Assembly: GCA_965153455.1 (NCBI GenBank)
Contig: OZ234498.1
Location: forward strand, 12,710,001-12,774,000
Source: Sphagnum compactum
Taxonomy: Eukaryota > Bryophyta > Sphagnopsida > Sphagnales
Reading direction: 5' to 3'
Length of the DNA stretch: 64,000 bases
Shown here: positions 49,050 to 60,490 of the stretch, piece after piece
Layout of the letters: each line of letters opens with the position of its first letter
Position numbering within the stretch: position 1 is the first letter of the stretch
Notes under the pieces: model-generated
Told to the model about the DNA's origin: nothing
The model's database searches: none
Seen by the model: the letters and a program-made list of their open reading frames with translations, nothing else
Made by a program: the position numbers and the translations under genes

Positions 49050-49930
49050 CTAGAAGTGAGAGATAGAAGCAAGAAATGAGGGCCAAAAATAAGAGCTAGA
49101 ACAAAAAAATACCTTGAGTTGAACCAACAACCAGTGAGATGCGAAAGCCATGCAAGCTAGAATGCAAGGATAAGATAGAAACGAAATATGAAAGATAGAA
49201 GCAAGATATGAGAGCCATGCAAGCCATAATGCAAATAAGAGCGAAGAGTGAGAAGCAAGAGATAGAAGCAAGATGTGAGAGTCATGCAAGCCATGATGTA
49301 AATAAGATTTAAGAAGCAAGAGGTAAGAAATAGAAGCAAAAACATGAAATATAGAAGTGCAAAAAAAAAGTGAAACACATAAGTGCAAGAAATAAAACCA
49401 AAAAATGAAAAATAGAAGCGAAAAGCAAGAAGTAGACACGAGATGTGAAAGATGAACATGAAAAACAAGAGACAGAAATGAGAAGTGATAGACAAAAACA
49501 AGAAATAGACGTGAGAAGTGATAGACAAAAACAAGAAATAGATGTGAGAAGTGAAAGACAAATGCAAAAAATGAAAGATAGACATGAGAAGCGAAAGGTA
49601 GATGTAAGAAACAAAAGACAGAAGTGAAAAGCGAGAGATAGAAACAAGAAGTGAGAGACAAAAGTGAGAGACAAAAATGAAAAGCGAGAGATAGAAACGA
49701 AAAGTGAGAGACAAAAATGAGAAATAGAAGTGAAAGCTAAAAATAAAAAATGAAAGACAAAAGTGAAAGATAGAAATGAGAGCTAAAAACGAGAAGCTAG
49801 AGATAGAATCGAGAGCTAGAAGCAAGAAGTAAAAGCAAAACAAAAGCCAGAAGTGAAAAGCAAAAGCTAAACAAAAGCCAATAAGAGTCAGGCAAAAGCC
49901 ATAAGCGAGAAGCGAAAAGTGAGAGATAGA
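49050..49930. repeat. Purine-rich degenerate short tandem array
   Basis: Nearly 900 bases made of GAAGTGAGAGATAGAAGCAA-like steps, some adjacent steps about 35 bases apart. The plus strand is almost entirely A and G with occasional T. All minus-strand frames remain open (up to 228 codons) and translate to F/S/L/H-rich repeats, which is compositional. It lies near the right end of the hAT element. Confidence 0.8.
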
Positions 49931-49937
49931 ACTTAAA

Positions 49938-50035
49938 TGGCTAGCCCTGAACCCTAAACCTAAAACAACTAACCCTAAAACCTAAACTTAAAACGGTTAA
50001 CCCTAAACCTTAAACCTATATTTATAAAACCCTAA
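49938..50035. repeat. Interstitial telomere-like CCCTAAA repeats
   Basis: Irregular ACCCTAAACC and AACCCTAAAAC words occur through about 100 bases just inside the right end of the hAT element. Comparable words occur at 10205-10325 in the other strand sense and at 30840-30865. Confidence 0.6.
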
Positions 50036-50271
50036 AGCTGATAAATGAGAAGGGTATTGGGAGATACCCTTCCCATTTTTCAGCTTTTTTATTTTTGAAA
50101 ACTTTAAAGGTTTTTGGGGGGGCGATTCTCACTGGGATGAGAACTGTCGGTCAGGTTCTTCATTCAGTTTTCATTCAATCTAAGAATCGATAGTTTTCAG
50201 CTTAAGAACTAGCCTAAAGACCTTGCTGGTTTTCAAGCTACCCCTAAAAATCGCCCAACAGTAGTTAAATC

Positions 50272-52530
50272 CTTAAAATTGAAAGGCTCCAAATTGCCAA
50301 ATTGTTAAAGTTTGGTCACTTTTTCTAACTTGTGATTTAATTAAGGCCATCAATTCCACATTGGTATTTATGGATTATTGTATTTGACCAATATCTTTAA
50401 TGAAAGTTATTCATAAAGTTAGCCAAACTAACGACCAAAGTTGTAAGTTTCATTAAAAGTGATGATTACCCCAAGAATTTGAAATATGAGTTCACCAAAG
50501 GGGGAAAATGCACTTTGACTCAAGATCATAGGAATTTAGGCATGCATTTTGTCAAAAAATGAGTTTTTTCTCATTCTTGTGCCATGCAAGCAAACTTTAT
50601 TGATTTTTTTGCACTTGGGAAAATAGTGAAAGGTGATAGTTTTTTCTAGGTTTTTGCAAACAAAAGTGGAGGCAAGGCATTTGTTGGTGACACATAATGA
50701 GCTTCTTGTATTTGTAGGTGAAGGAGTTCAAAGTTGGAAGCTTATAACAAACTATGTGGTTTTTAACATTTGGGAGATAGATAGGCAACTTCGAAGGCAA
50801 ATGGTGTAGGTAAAGGAACTAGGAGTTGTGGAGCTTGCAATAACCTCCAAAATTGAAGTGATGAACATTTGTCATCATCAAAAGCTACAAAGTCATCAAA
50901 AGCTGCAAAAGAGTTAACGTCAAATCTTGTTTTTGAAACTAGTGAACTAGCTCAAATTTGAAGTGCAACAAGAGAAAATAACATTCCTTTTTGGGGCTAC
51001 TTGTAATTACAGTGTGATGGTGTGAGTTTGATATATATGTCAATCTAAACAAAAGAAAAATAGATATAGGAATTTTTTTTGTTGTTTCAGAGATCACATT
51101 GGATTTTTTTGTTTGGTTTCCATGGCTTGAACTTGTTTCTTCAATTTGTTTTCTATATTGTAATTATGATGATGGAATGATCTTAACATGTTTTGAGTGT
51201 TTGTACAAGGATGTTGAATAGAACTATTTGGTTTCTAATACTTCAAAACAATGCAAAAGACTTGAAAAATCATTAGGAAAGTTGTAGAATGCTTGATGAA
51301 CCATGTTGAAGTTGGAAAATTGACATGTTTCGTTAGTACATATTGAAATCACTTGTTTTGCAATTACATTTGCAATATCATCATATTTACGGTGTGGTCA
51401 AGTTTCTTTCATTTGTTTTAAATAGATAGAGCTTGTTTGTTGTTGCGAAGTTAATATTCATTCAAGTATTGCATTTTACCTTGTTACTATTACTTATAAT
51501 TTTTCATCCCTTTTTGTTACTACTAGATTGCAAACTTCTAATTATGTCACAATTTGGCAATATTAGTTGTGAAATAATTTGTTTTTTATATTGAAATGAC
51601 ACATATGTTGTGCATTTAAAATACAATGAATCACAATAAATAGGATGCCAAGTTTTACTATGAATGAAAATATTTCATCTTATTTATACGTGCTTCATAC
51701 ATATTTTAGATGCACAACATCTGTGTTAAACAATATGAACCTATGAAAAAAAAAATTATCTCACAACTAATATTGTCAAATTGTGGGTTGAAAAGTTTAT
51801 GATGTTTTTGTAATTTATGCGCATATTTATAACTATTGTTGCTACTTGTTAAACATAACCTATTATTATTATATTCTACTATTGTCATTGTATTATTAAA
51901 TGGTATTGTTGTTGGATGTATAATTGTGTAAAATGGGTATCTACTTAATGTAAAATCAAAATCCTACTATAGGTCTGAGAGATTGTGAGAATGTGTGTGT
52001 GAATGCAAAAATTATGACTAGGTTGAGCATGCAATTGCTCAATGTTCAATGACAAACTAATTGATCTTCTCAATGTGGAGAAAGTTTTTTGACCATATGA
52101 ATGACAACGGCACCTTGTAGAGACAAAAAAGCCTACCAAATTATTGAATCATTCCACTTGACCACATTGTGTTGATATAACCACCATTTTCATTATTTTA
52201 GTAATCTATTATTTCCATCTCAAGTCTGGAAGGTTATGTATGTTGCACATAAACAAAAGTATTTAAATTTACAATTATAGGAGATTTAAAAAAAATTGTG
52301 TGAAATTTTTAAAAATTTGAACATTAGCACATCAAATGAGGACCATTCAAAAAAGTTCAAATTACAAAATGATGAGCTGTTGGCATGCCTCAAGAGTATA
52401 AATGAACATGTGATGCATAATGTCCTAAAAAAATGGCAATCCTTAATTGATGGTACTACCAAAGTTTTAACAAACATATGTTCAGTGTTATGAACTAAAT
52501 AAAGTTATGCAGTAGTTTGATATGTTTTTT
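50272..52530. other. AT-rich intergenic, no gene seen
   Basis: Short frames without motifs. The right part may be the 5' portion of the helicase-type element that is recognisable from 52537. Confidence 0.4.
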
Positions 52531-52536
52531 ATAAAA

Positions 52537-54030
52537 CTTTGAACAAATTCCGTATTGTAACAAAAAACACAAAGGATATTCAATTTACAAATTCAATTTG
52601 TAATCAACAACCACCCAACAATTTTGTTATTCCGTATTTCTTTTATACAAATAAACTTGTGCAAAAACAAAATGAAAATGTGTCACTAACATATTAGGTC
52701 TCACATTTATTTTCAAAGCAATGGACATCAACCATCAATCATGCTCACCATCTTACAAACTTTCAAATGATCCGAGTAAAACTACGGATTTGCATTCTAT
52801 AATTAATATATAAAAATATATGTTGGTTGAATTATGTGTTGGTAACTATGCAACATTTGATGGTCTTGTGAATGGAGTTGATGGCATTTTAAAAAATCAA
52901 CAACATATTGTGAAAAAACCATTATATGGATAATGTTTCAAAATTTTAAAATTGAAACATTAATAAAAGAAATATATAATCATTATTACGAAAATAACAT
53001 TGAATCAAAATGGACACCAATTGAACCTATCATCAAAGATATAAGAGTTGGTAAATCCCAATCATTTATCATAACAAGGATTCAATTTCTAATTCACCTT
53101 GCAACATCAAGAACCATTCATCATTTTGAAGGATTATCATTAGATGAATTGGTTTTTGATCCCACTAATGTTAGAAAAACATGGGTTAACATATACAACA
53201 CTATTTCACATTTGAACAAAAGAAAAACTATTTTTGTTAATTCCTCTCCAACATGAAATTTTTTATGTGGATCCAAGAGTACATATAAAAATGAATAGAT
53301 TGAAAACAATTGCAACTTGGATACCATTAATTTTTTAATTTAAAAAATTACATTTTCATGTAATTATGCAAGCCTTGAATATAATTTTTTTATGCCAACA
53401 TTACGAAGACATCAATCAGATCATAACTTTCAAATGTCTCATATTTTATGTCTCATTTTCAAAAACAAGAATACACCATGCATCAACAGATGTGCACAAA
53501 TTTATAAATTCATTAAAGTATTCATATATTTCAATCCATGATGGTCATGGGTTAATGATGATGTATGACATACACATGCAGTTAGATTCTTTCAATACAA
53601 TAATTAATGATGGTTCAGAATATATAACAACAACTTTTAATATTAATACATGAAAATCGATACATATTGTATGTGTGTATAGAGCTCATTCATGTTCAAT
53701 TTTTACATTCCTGAACAATCTTCAAATTATAATTCAACCACATTGTCCAATCATCATTATGGAAGATTTTAATATTGACATTCTAAAAGACAATAACCAA
53801 GCCCAAAAAGAAAAAAAGAAAAGAACTATTATATTTCATGGATAAATTCTATAACTTAGTGAAACACCACAAAAATTAGATTTTAATCACATCATATATG
53901 GGCAAATGTCTTTGGAAATGAATCTGGTGTAACAGAAGCATATTGGTTAGATTTTCACAAACCAATTTATATTGCATTCAAATTACCAAACACACTTCCA
54001 ATGTATAACAAAAAAACCATTAATGTGTCC
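52537..54030 (+). pseudogene. Helentron-like relic: PIF1-type helicase followed by APE-type endonuclease
   Basis: Plus-strand broken frames are in order. At 52537-52695, NKFRIVTKNTKDIQF with FFYTNKLVQKQNENV, and at about 52755-52890, MLVELCVGNYATFDGLVNGV, both fit the C-terminal half of PIF1/Helitron helicases. At 52933-53256, SRTIHHFEGLSLDELVFDP is helicase motif VI (usually TIHxSQG). At 53366-53800, TRIHHAS, CVYRAHSCSIFTFLNNLQ and PIIIMEDFNIDIL are the front and GDFN-type motifs of an APE endonuclease. At 53880-54030, an IWANVFGN-type segment and EAYWLDFHKPIYIAF are its C-terminal motif (normally SDHKP). A helicase with a C-terminal endonuclease is the hallmark of Helentrons. Several stops and frameshifts are present, and the Rep domain and termini were not found. 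Confidence 0.72.
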
Positions 54031-54707
54031 ATTTACATAAAATGTAATGTTTGTGAAAATATGCATGTATATGTTGCATTTTTCACCTAATTAATTACTC
54101 CCAAAATGTTGGTAGCTTGAGGTTTGAATTTGTATTTTTACATTTTTTTCATGGACCATGTGTAAAAAAAATCATAAATATCATAACAAGACTAAAAAAA
54201 TTTGGACAATCTTTTTATCCACACGAACACCCATCAAACACCATAACAAAACACCTTTTACGAAAAACCTAAACCAAAAATATGACCCAAAAAAATAAAA
54301 AAATTGCCAAATTCTCAAACTTCAAAATGAAAACGAGACTAAAAATTAAAATCTTTCCATGTAAATTATATACATTCAATATTGATGTTTGTTTCAAACA
54401 TTGAAATACCTCATGCACATTGCGAAAAATGTTTACATTATCCAAGTTTGAAAAACTTGAATTTTCTTAAACAATATAATTATTTACAAACTTTATATTC
54501 ATGTGTACGATTAAAAAAAAGACAATGGAATTATGGTTTCAATTTCTAAATACCCACAATGAATTCTAAGATAGTTTTTAAAAATTAATTTTTAGTATAA
54601 ATGTGAAAAAAAATGTGGAAATGCTCTTTCAAAAAGCCAACAAACTTTCATCCAATATAACTTGAGTTCATAGTAAAACATTATATGTAATACCTTATTA
54701 TTTTCAG

Positions 54708-54786
54708 GATAAAGCCTCTCATGGCAGAGCCGCTTGTTTTAGTTCTTGATGAATTTCTGTCTAAGCATAGATCCTGGGTCTCTATC
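54708..54786 (+). other. Candidate isolated exon
   Basis: ATTTTCAG precedes the segment and GTAAGT follows it. Between them an ATG at 54721 opens 22 in-phase codons (MAEPLVLV... to VSI). A second acceptor-like GTTACAG at about 54905 would add only four codons before a stop. No family was recognised and no other exons were found, so this could be chance or a gene fragment. Confidence 0.25.
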
Positions 54787-54799
54787 GTAAGTTTATGTG

Positions 54800-55660
54800 G
54801 TTTAGGACTCCAACACTCCGGCGACAAAAATTCTGGGTTTTGTTAATGGCTTTCAAATATGTTCTTCTCTAGCTGTTTTATGTAGTCACTTCTTTTTGGT
54901 TACAGCATGACCTATTGTGAGAGAAAAATCTTGAAGGTGCAAGTCCTAAATTGTTAAGGCTTTACAATATTTGTAGCTCCATCATTGTAAAGACATGTGC
55001 TTTGGTGGTTTGGCAAAATTCCTTTAAAAAAAATGTACCGCTAAAAAAAACCATTTGGAAGAAGATGATCATGCTAAACTTTTCATGAGTGATGAAACCC
55101 TACCAAACTTCAAAAAGGGGAAAATCACCCAAACCAAAGGCGAAGGGAAGGACCAACAAGGACCAACAAGAGAGGACCAAAGGCCGACCCAGAGAAAGCA
55201 CCCAAAAGCACAAACCCACAACCTGGGGGCCAAGTTGAATTAACTCCACAAAGGAGACTCTAGAGCTAAATTTGTTTACACAAACTCAAATATTTTCACA
55301 GTAGCCCAAACTGTAAGAACATGATGAAGAAGAAAACAGACAAATCCAGAAGTTAGAAATTCATACAAGTTCCACCCCCAAAAATTTAAGCAGGAGTTGG
55401 ACAGATTGTTTGGTACAACCTTGTGTTTTTTTTGGTACAGATTTGGATCTCTAGATAGTCCTCATTTGGTGTATACACATTTCTCGAAGAAATTGAAAGA
55501 AAGAATCTCAAACACTGGAAGGTACTTGCTGACCTTGATGGGATCCTGGAAGACGACAACAACAACAACAACCAATTTAAGAATTTGTAGACAGTGAAGT
55601 GGTTTGCTGTACGTTTTTTGCAGAATGGACATAACCCCATTATGTATATGACGCAAGAAG
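54800..55660. other. Downstream flank of the F-box gene
   Basis: It probably includes the 3' untranslated region of the minus-strand F-box gene. No other gene is supported. Confidence 0.45.
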
Positions 55661-55669
55661 GAGAAGTGT

Positions 55670-57205
55670 CTAGTAATACTTGAGGTAGAAGAAAATGAAA
55701 TTTAGGCAGATGAAGACACAGATTGCACTAACGGCCATAGCTGTTTCAAGCTGAGCTTCAGCCCGGATCTTGCTCTTCTTCAACTGGCTTTTTATCCTCA
55801 AGCATGCTTGATAGGACTCGACAAGCTTGCAGTGATCTCTGGTTTTTAAATCACGAGTTATTGAGCCTAGTCTGGAAAGTGTTATGAGACTGTTCCTCCC
55901 ATTCAGAATTGCACCTTCCATATTCTTCAGTTGCATACTGAGCTCTGTCATCCAGAGCGTCGTCTTTAAGAAGATGGGATCTTCTGGCACTGAGCAAGAT
56001 TCGGGAATGTTCCGTGCTGCTGTGCGAAGTTTACATTTGAGTATAATGTTGCACTGAATCGAGTGGGAACTTGCGGTTTTAATGTTACTGCTAGACTTGC
56101 TGGGTCCTGCTGATCCGTTACTAGAATACGAAGTTGTAGCTGGGAGAATAGATCCGAATTGAAGAACAAAGTCTTCCTCATATGGCCACCCACATGTTCC
56201 GCCTTCCAGAGGTTTCCAGCTCGCGAGATTGATCATCTGTTTCGTGCTCTTCCTCATGAGAATCCAACTCATCCTCATATTTTCCTGCAGAGTTTTCCAA
56301 GCTTTCTTCAAGGCAGCAGCGTCGTTGGTGAATCTTTCTTCCTTCACCTGCTGCACGGTGGTGCATCTGACAGGAAAGTAGTCCGCTCTACTCATCATAT
56401 TCGTGGCTACGACAGGATTCTGAAACCCCTCGTCGTCTTCTTCCAGCGAGAACCCGTAACAATCTCTTCCTGAATCTCGATGATCCCTCAGCACGTCGAA
56501 ACTGAAAGGACAAACCGAGAACCAATCCGCTACGAAGTCTCCTGTTTCGGGAATACCTTCGATTGTTCTGGAGAGAACCGAGTCTCCATTGTACACCACG
56601 TCAATAATGGAAATGAAATCGGAAGCAGCAACTTCTTCACTAGAGCCATCATCATCAGCAAGTTGTACATCTCCGCAGCTGTCCCACCCCGTACTATCAT
56701 GAGAACAGTCCGCCTTGCAGGACCATGTCCTCATGATCTTCTCGTCCTTGGATGTTTCAGCTCCCTTGGTGAGAATGAGCGGATAGCAAGCTGCATACAA
56801 TTTCCTGAATCCACCCTGCAGTAGAACACCATCAATTGGCTGAAGGTACACGAGTTCTACTACTTCAAGCAGAAATTGTGATCCTGGACTACACTGTAAC
56901 CCTGAATTTGTTTCGAAATTCCTGAGTTCAGTACTACTACTACTCACCATCGACGACACGATCGATTTCACATGCGGTTCCTTGGTAGACGGCCAGCGAG
57001 CAGTACACAGCTTCTCCCACAAGCCTTCATCCGCGCAAAGAGTGCGGAACTCGGGGCTAACGCAGCTTGCTTTGGCCAGCGTCAGTGCATCAACACGACT
57101 CAATACCTCATACACCAACTCGGCGCTCATGAGCTGGAGTAGTGCAGTACCACCGCCATACTCAGAAACTTCAATTCCCTCTTCTCTCTCAACAAACTGT
57201 TCCAT
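55670..57205 (-). CDS. F-box protein of the At2g27310/At2g36090-like group, intronless
   Basis: Predicted substrate-recruiting subunit of an SCF ubiquitin ligase. The 511-residue protein starts at ATG 57205 in a good context (CCCATGGAA). The frame is open further upstream but has no ATG there. The F-box lies at about residues 21-70 (LLQLMSAELVYEVLSRVDAL, then CVSPEFRTLCADEGLWEKLC and WPS), as in this plant group. The middle is acidic and Ser-rich and contains the family's conserved YPLILTKG and SRADYF-like positions. Residues about 487-511 form a hydrophobic segment (AVSAICVFICLNFIFFYLKY) that could anchor the protein in a membrane as a tail anchor, a trait of the group. No intron is needed. 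Substrate and pathway are unknown. The leader contains an upstream ORF (57483-57334). Confidence 0.88.
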   Translation of the reverse strand: MEQFVEREEGIEVSEYGGGTALLQLMSAELVYEVLSRVDALTLAKASCVSPEFRTLCADEGLWEKLCTARWPSTKEPHVKSIVSSMVSSSSTELRNFETNSGLQCSPGSQFLLEVVELVYLQPIDGVLLQGGFRKLYAACYPLILTKGAETSKDEKIMRTWSCKADCSHDSTGWDSCGDVQLADDDGSSEEVAASDFISIIDVVYNGDSVLSRTIEGIPETGDFVADWFSVCPFSFDVLRDHRDSGRDCYGFSLEEDDEGFQNPVVATNMMSRADYFPVRCTTVQQVKEERFTNDAAALKKAWKTLQENMRMSWILMRKSTKQMINLASWKPLEGGTCGWPYEEDFVLQFGSILPATTSYSSNGSAGPSKSSSNIKTASSHSIQCNIILKCKLRTAARNIPESCSVPEDPIFLKTTLWMTELSMQLKNMEGAILNGRNSLITLSRLGSITRDLKTRDHCKLVESYQACLRIKSQLKKSKIRAEAQLETAMAVSAICVFICLNFIFFYLKYY

Positions 57206-57333
57206 GGGAACCCGATTCTGGTTTGACGACGTCCGGAGCTTCCCAACGAAATCACACAATTTTCTCACAAGATTCTCTAGCACACGGCGATCTAACAATA
57301 TTGAAATGAATTGTTGGAGAATTCAAAGGAACT

Positions 57334-57483
57334 TCAAAGCCCAAGTTCTCCTCCTCCACCTACTCCTGCGTCGGACTCGATCCTGCCAGAAGAAATTCTT
57401 CTACAAACCCAATTGATATTTTTTCTTCCTCTTGACACTTCTTCCAAATTGCTACAGTCTTCTGGCAGCCGCTTCAAGCCCAT
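57334..57483 (-). other. Upstream ORF in the F-box gene leader (49 codons)
   Basis: ATGGGC at 57483 opens a 49-codon frame (MGLKRLPEDCSNLEEV...) that ends 128 bases before the F-box start. If transcribed in the same mRNA it could reduce translation of the main frame. The larger frame containing it (from 57645) also uses this reading frame. Conservation is unknown. Confidence 0.35.
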
Positions 57484-57569
57484 CGAATAATTCTCGTAGA
57501 AAAATCCAATCTTTTTCGCAACTTGCTTTGCCACAAGCTGCTGTGGATGTACTTTACTAGTAAGCAAGT

Positions 57570-57600
57570 TCCAATTTTCTTTTCTTTTCTTTTCTTTTAT
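57570..57600. repeat. (TTTTC)n microsatellite
   Basis: Four to five TTTTC units in the upstream region of the F-box gene. Confidence 0.85.
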
Positions 57601-57814
57601 TTTCTGTTTTGCTTTGCTGCTACACTTTATTGGGTCTTGTTCCACTCAGAGTTCAATGCAAGACTCCGTATTTCCTCCCAAAAATTGACACCAAAAAACA
57701 CAAAAAACAAATTTAAATTAAAAAGAAATTCTACAAGTCTCCCATACGGTTTATAATTATTATTTTAACACTATTTTTTTAAAAAGAAATTTTTATTTGA
57801 AATTTTTTTTTGAG

Positions 57815-57865
57815 GTAGGTGGTTGGCCTTGGGTGAACCACCACCCACATTCGAGTCTAGTAGCC
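57815..57865 (+). repeat. Possible second SINE head
   Basis: TTGGCCTTGGGTG (weak A box) is followed after about 20 bases by CATTCGAGTCT (B box, about 8 of 11). It is not the same sequence as the one at the window start. Weak evidence. Confidence 0.25.
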
Positions 57866-58532
57866 CTACCATGGTTTTTAAAAAAAACTAATAAACTAAT
57901 AAAAAAACCCAAATTTCTATTAAATTGCTTCTGAAATATTTGTAAATATATCCCATGCTTAAGACAATATCAGGTAGGGTCTCCAAGTCCAAATCTAATA
58001 ATTTTTTGAATTAATATGGCCTCTAAGAAGAGGGCCTCCTTGCTCGAAAAGGTGAAGGTACCAGTACGGGTGCTGATTCACTGGTGATCATTCACAAGAG
58101 GGCTTAGCCAAACCAAAAAAAAAACTTAGAAGTCGCCAGATTTAGACAGTGTGTTCCTGTAGGTCGCCAGAACTAGGCAGGATTCCAAAAAAAATCTACT
58201 AGTGCACCAGGACAGTCGCCATTTACTACTAATTAATGCTGAGGATCCTAGCCAGTGCACCTACTTGAGGAATTTAAAAAAAAAAAAAAACACTTTTGTC
58301 TAGAACCTATTGTCTAAATCTGATCATTTCAAAAACAAGAAAAAAATACAAATCTCTCAAAATATGGCGACTTTGGGCTACTTCCTGGGTGAGCCCAGTT
58401 CGGCCAATGGCTTTTCCTTATCTGACGGCGAATTTCGTTTTTTCAAAATAGCAAAAACAAAAAAAAGGCGGTTTCTTGGGTATTGAAATTACAAAATTTC
58501 GAATTTTTATATAAATTTGTTTTTGCCAGATG

Positions 58533-58848
58533 TAGGTACGTAGTTCCAGAAGGTAGCCAGAAATATAGAAGGATGCTTTTATTTTTTAAACATTCATGTT
58601 TTTAATAGCCATATTTTGGCTAAATTGTCTTATCAAATGATCACATACAATTCAAAATTGGTGAACAATAAAAAAGCGAAAAACAACACTGCCGGTTCTG
58701 TTAGAAAAGGGACTTAAAAAAAAGTGCTTGAATAGGACACCCAAACAAATCTGTTTAAAATCTAAAATTTAAAATTACATTACAACAATTAGAAAATTTA
58801 AGAATTTATATATCCTTTTAATATTTCTGGCTACCTAGTACCTACTCA
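58533..58848. repeat. Inverted repeat pair with about 250-bp spacer
   Basis: GTAGGTACGTAGTTCC...GGTAGCCAGAAATATA (58533-58571) is matched in reverse complement by AATATTTCTGGCTACC and TAGTACCTAC (58822-58848). The right arm lacks about 10 bases. It could be the ends of a small foldback element. Confidence 0.5.
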
Positions 58849-60125
58849 AAAATGACATACAAATTGCTAAATCTGACTAAAAAAAGAATATGATTTTTTT
58901 TAAAAAGGCATTGAAAAATATTTTTGGGGCTCCCATAGGTATTACTCCAACATAATATAGAAATATGGTGATTTTGATGTCCTTACTTTCAAAATCTGAG
59001 AATTAAAGAACCCACCCAAGAAGCCAACTACTGTTTTTAGCATTTTTTTGGTTTTGAATTTGGCTTGCCATTTTGTTTTTCAAAAATGGCTCCAATTTCC
59101 CAAAACACCAAAAATACCCCTACCCAACATTTCGGACCTACTTCTCTCTCTCTCTCTCTAAAGACAGAATTGTATCAATCTGGTGGAGTCTTGAAGCTCC
59201 TCTTAAAACACCAAAAATAGCCACCAACATTTTTTGGACTTACACAAAAAATGGCAAGGCTATTGTGTTTGGATTCATTATAGAGTATTGTAGCTTACGG
59301 GATTTTGGCCCCTAGGTAATTAATAATAGGTCTATTTTTATATGAGGATTTTTGAAAGATGATATTTTAGCTTATGTTGTTGAAACTTGAGATTAGTTAT
59401 AGAGTTATGATATCTTGAAGGATTTTGGTTTCTTTTAGAGGATTTTTTTTTTTTGAAGATTATATTGTTGCATTGTGAAATATTTGAATTTCCATAAGTC
59501 CTCTTTTGCCTTGAGATACTTTTTAATGTAAACGGCAACAACGCCACAGTGTGACACACCCCTTGTTTCTATAAAATCTAATCTCTTTCCTCATATATGA
59601 TAATACCCTGGTACCTTGGCCAATTCGACACTAATTATATATATTATTTCAGAAATGTTGAAGTTTTCAAAAAATTATTTCTTCCAAATCAAAAAATATT
59701 TTATTGTGAAGAAAAATGGTGAACATTTAAGAATATTCTATATATGTGTTGAAATGACCAAGGTACTATGGTACTCATCATCCTCAAAAGCTTTTTTTCA
59801 AATCAAATCTGTCAAACTTACATGTCAAACCTACACAATCGCTCCAAATAAAATATTTGTAGATTGTGAAGGAGCACCACCTCTCACAGTTTTGGCCGGA
59901 AGTAGGAAATAGCATGTCACCAACTTTTGTGATAGTGGTGTTCATATTCAATGGTAGAGTGAGCTTTCGGACTATTGAAAAAGAACACTTTCCATTATGG
60001 CTCAATACAAGTTGATTGTTAGTGGGGCATGGGACCAACCAAATTACCTCACACCCACCCACCCTTGTTGTCCATGCTGATTAGAAACTAGTTCCAAAGA
60101 AGACCTTTTTTGGATCAATTATTGG

Positions 60126-60490
60126 AGTTTCACCTAAGTGAACATTTCAAGACTTCATTACTCAATAGGTACCAAAAACTCTTCTTAGCACGGGTGTTAA
60201 TTAGCCCAAGGCCAAAATGCTGAAAGGATTGGATCAATTTCTCACTCTTTCTATGTAAACCCAAAATCTTAACTCTAATCCCTCAATGCACTATTGCTTC
60301 AACCCAACGTAGTTTCACCTAAGTGAACGTTTGAAGACTTCATGGCTTGATAGTTAGCCATGCTCTTAGGAAGGGTTTTTAGCCCAAGGCAAAAAATGCT
60401 GAAAGGATTGGACCACTTTGTCACTCTTTCTATACAAACCCAAATGTTAACTCTAATCCCTCGATGCACTATTGCTTCAACCCAATGGAA
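60126..60490. repeat. 185-bp tandem duplication
   Basis: AGTTTCACCTAAGTGAAC starts at 60126 and at 60311. Both copies continue through AATGCTGAAAGGATTGGA and CACTATTGCTTCAACCCAA. The copies differ at scattered positions. Confidence 0.8.

Larger units (their letters stand above)
44558..50263 (+). mobile_element. hAT transposon with intact ends and decayed transposase (5706 bp)
   Basis: GTTAAATC occurs immediately before (44550-44557) and immediately after (50264-50271) the element, an exact 8-bp target duplication. The terminal repeats are TAGTGTTGGGC and GCCCAACAGTA. Both are hAT signatures. The interior has a hAT transposase fragment at 47448-47807 on the plus strand, an AT-rich left half, a purine-rich array at 49050-49930 and degenerate telomere-like repeats at 49938-50035. 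The transposase is too broken to be functional. Confidence 0.88.

Noticed and set aside
49050-49843. Minus-strand frames of 203 and 228 codons
   Set aside because: Purine-rich low-complexity array; several overlapping frames stay open and the residues are F/S/L/H repeats.
57206-57298. N-terminal extension of the F-box protein to position 57298
   Set aside because: The first codon there is TTG, not ATG. The first good ATG is at 57205.
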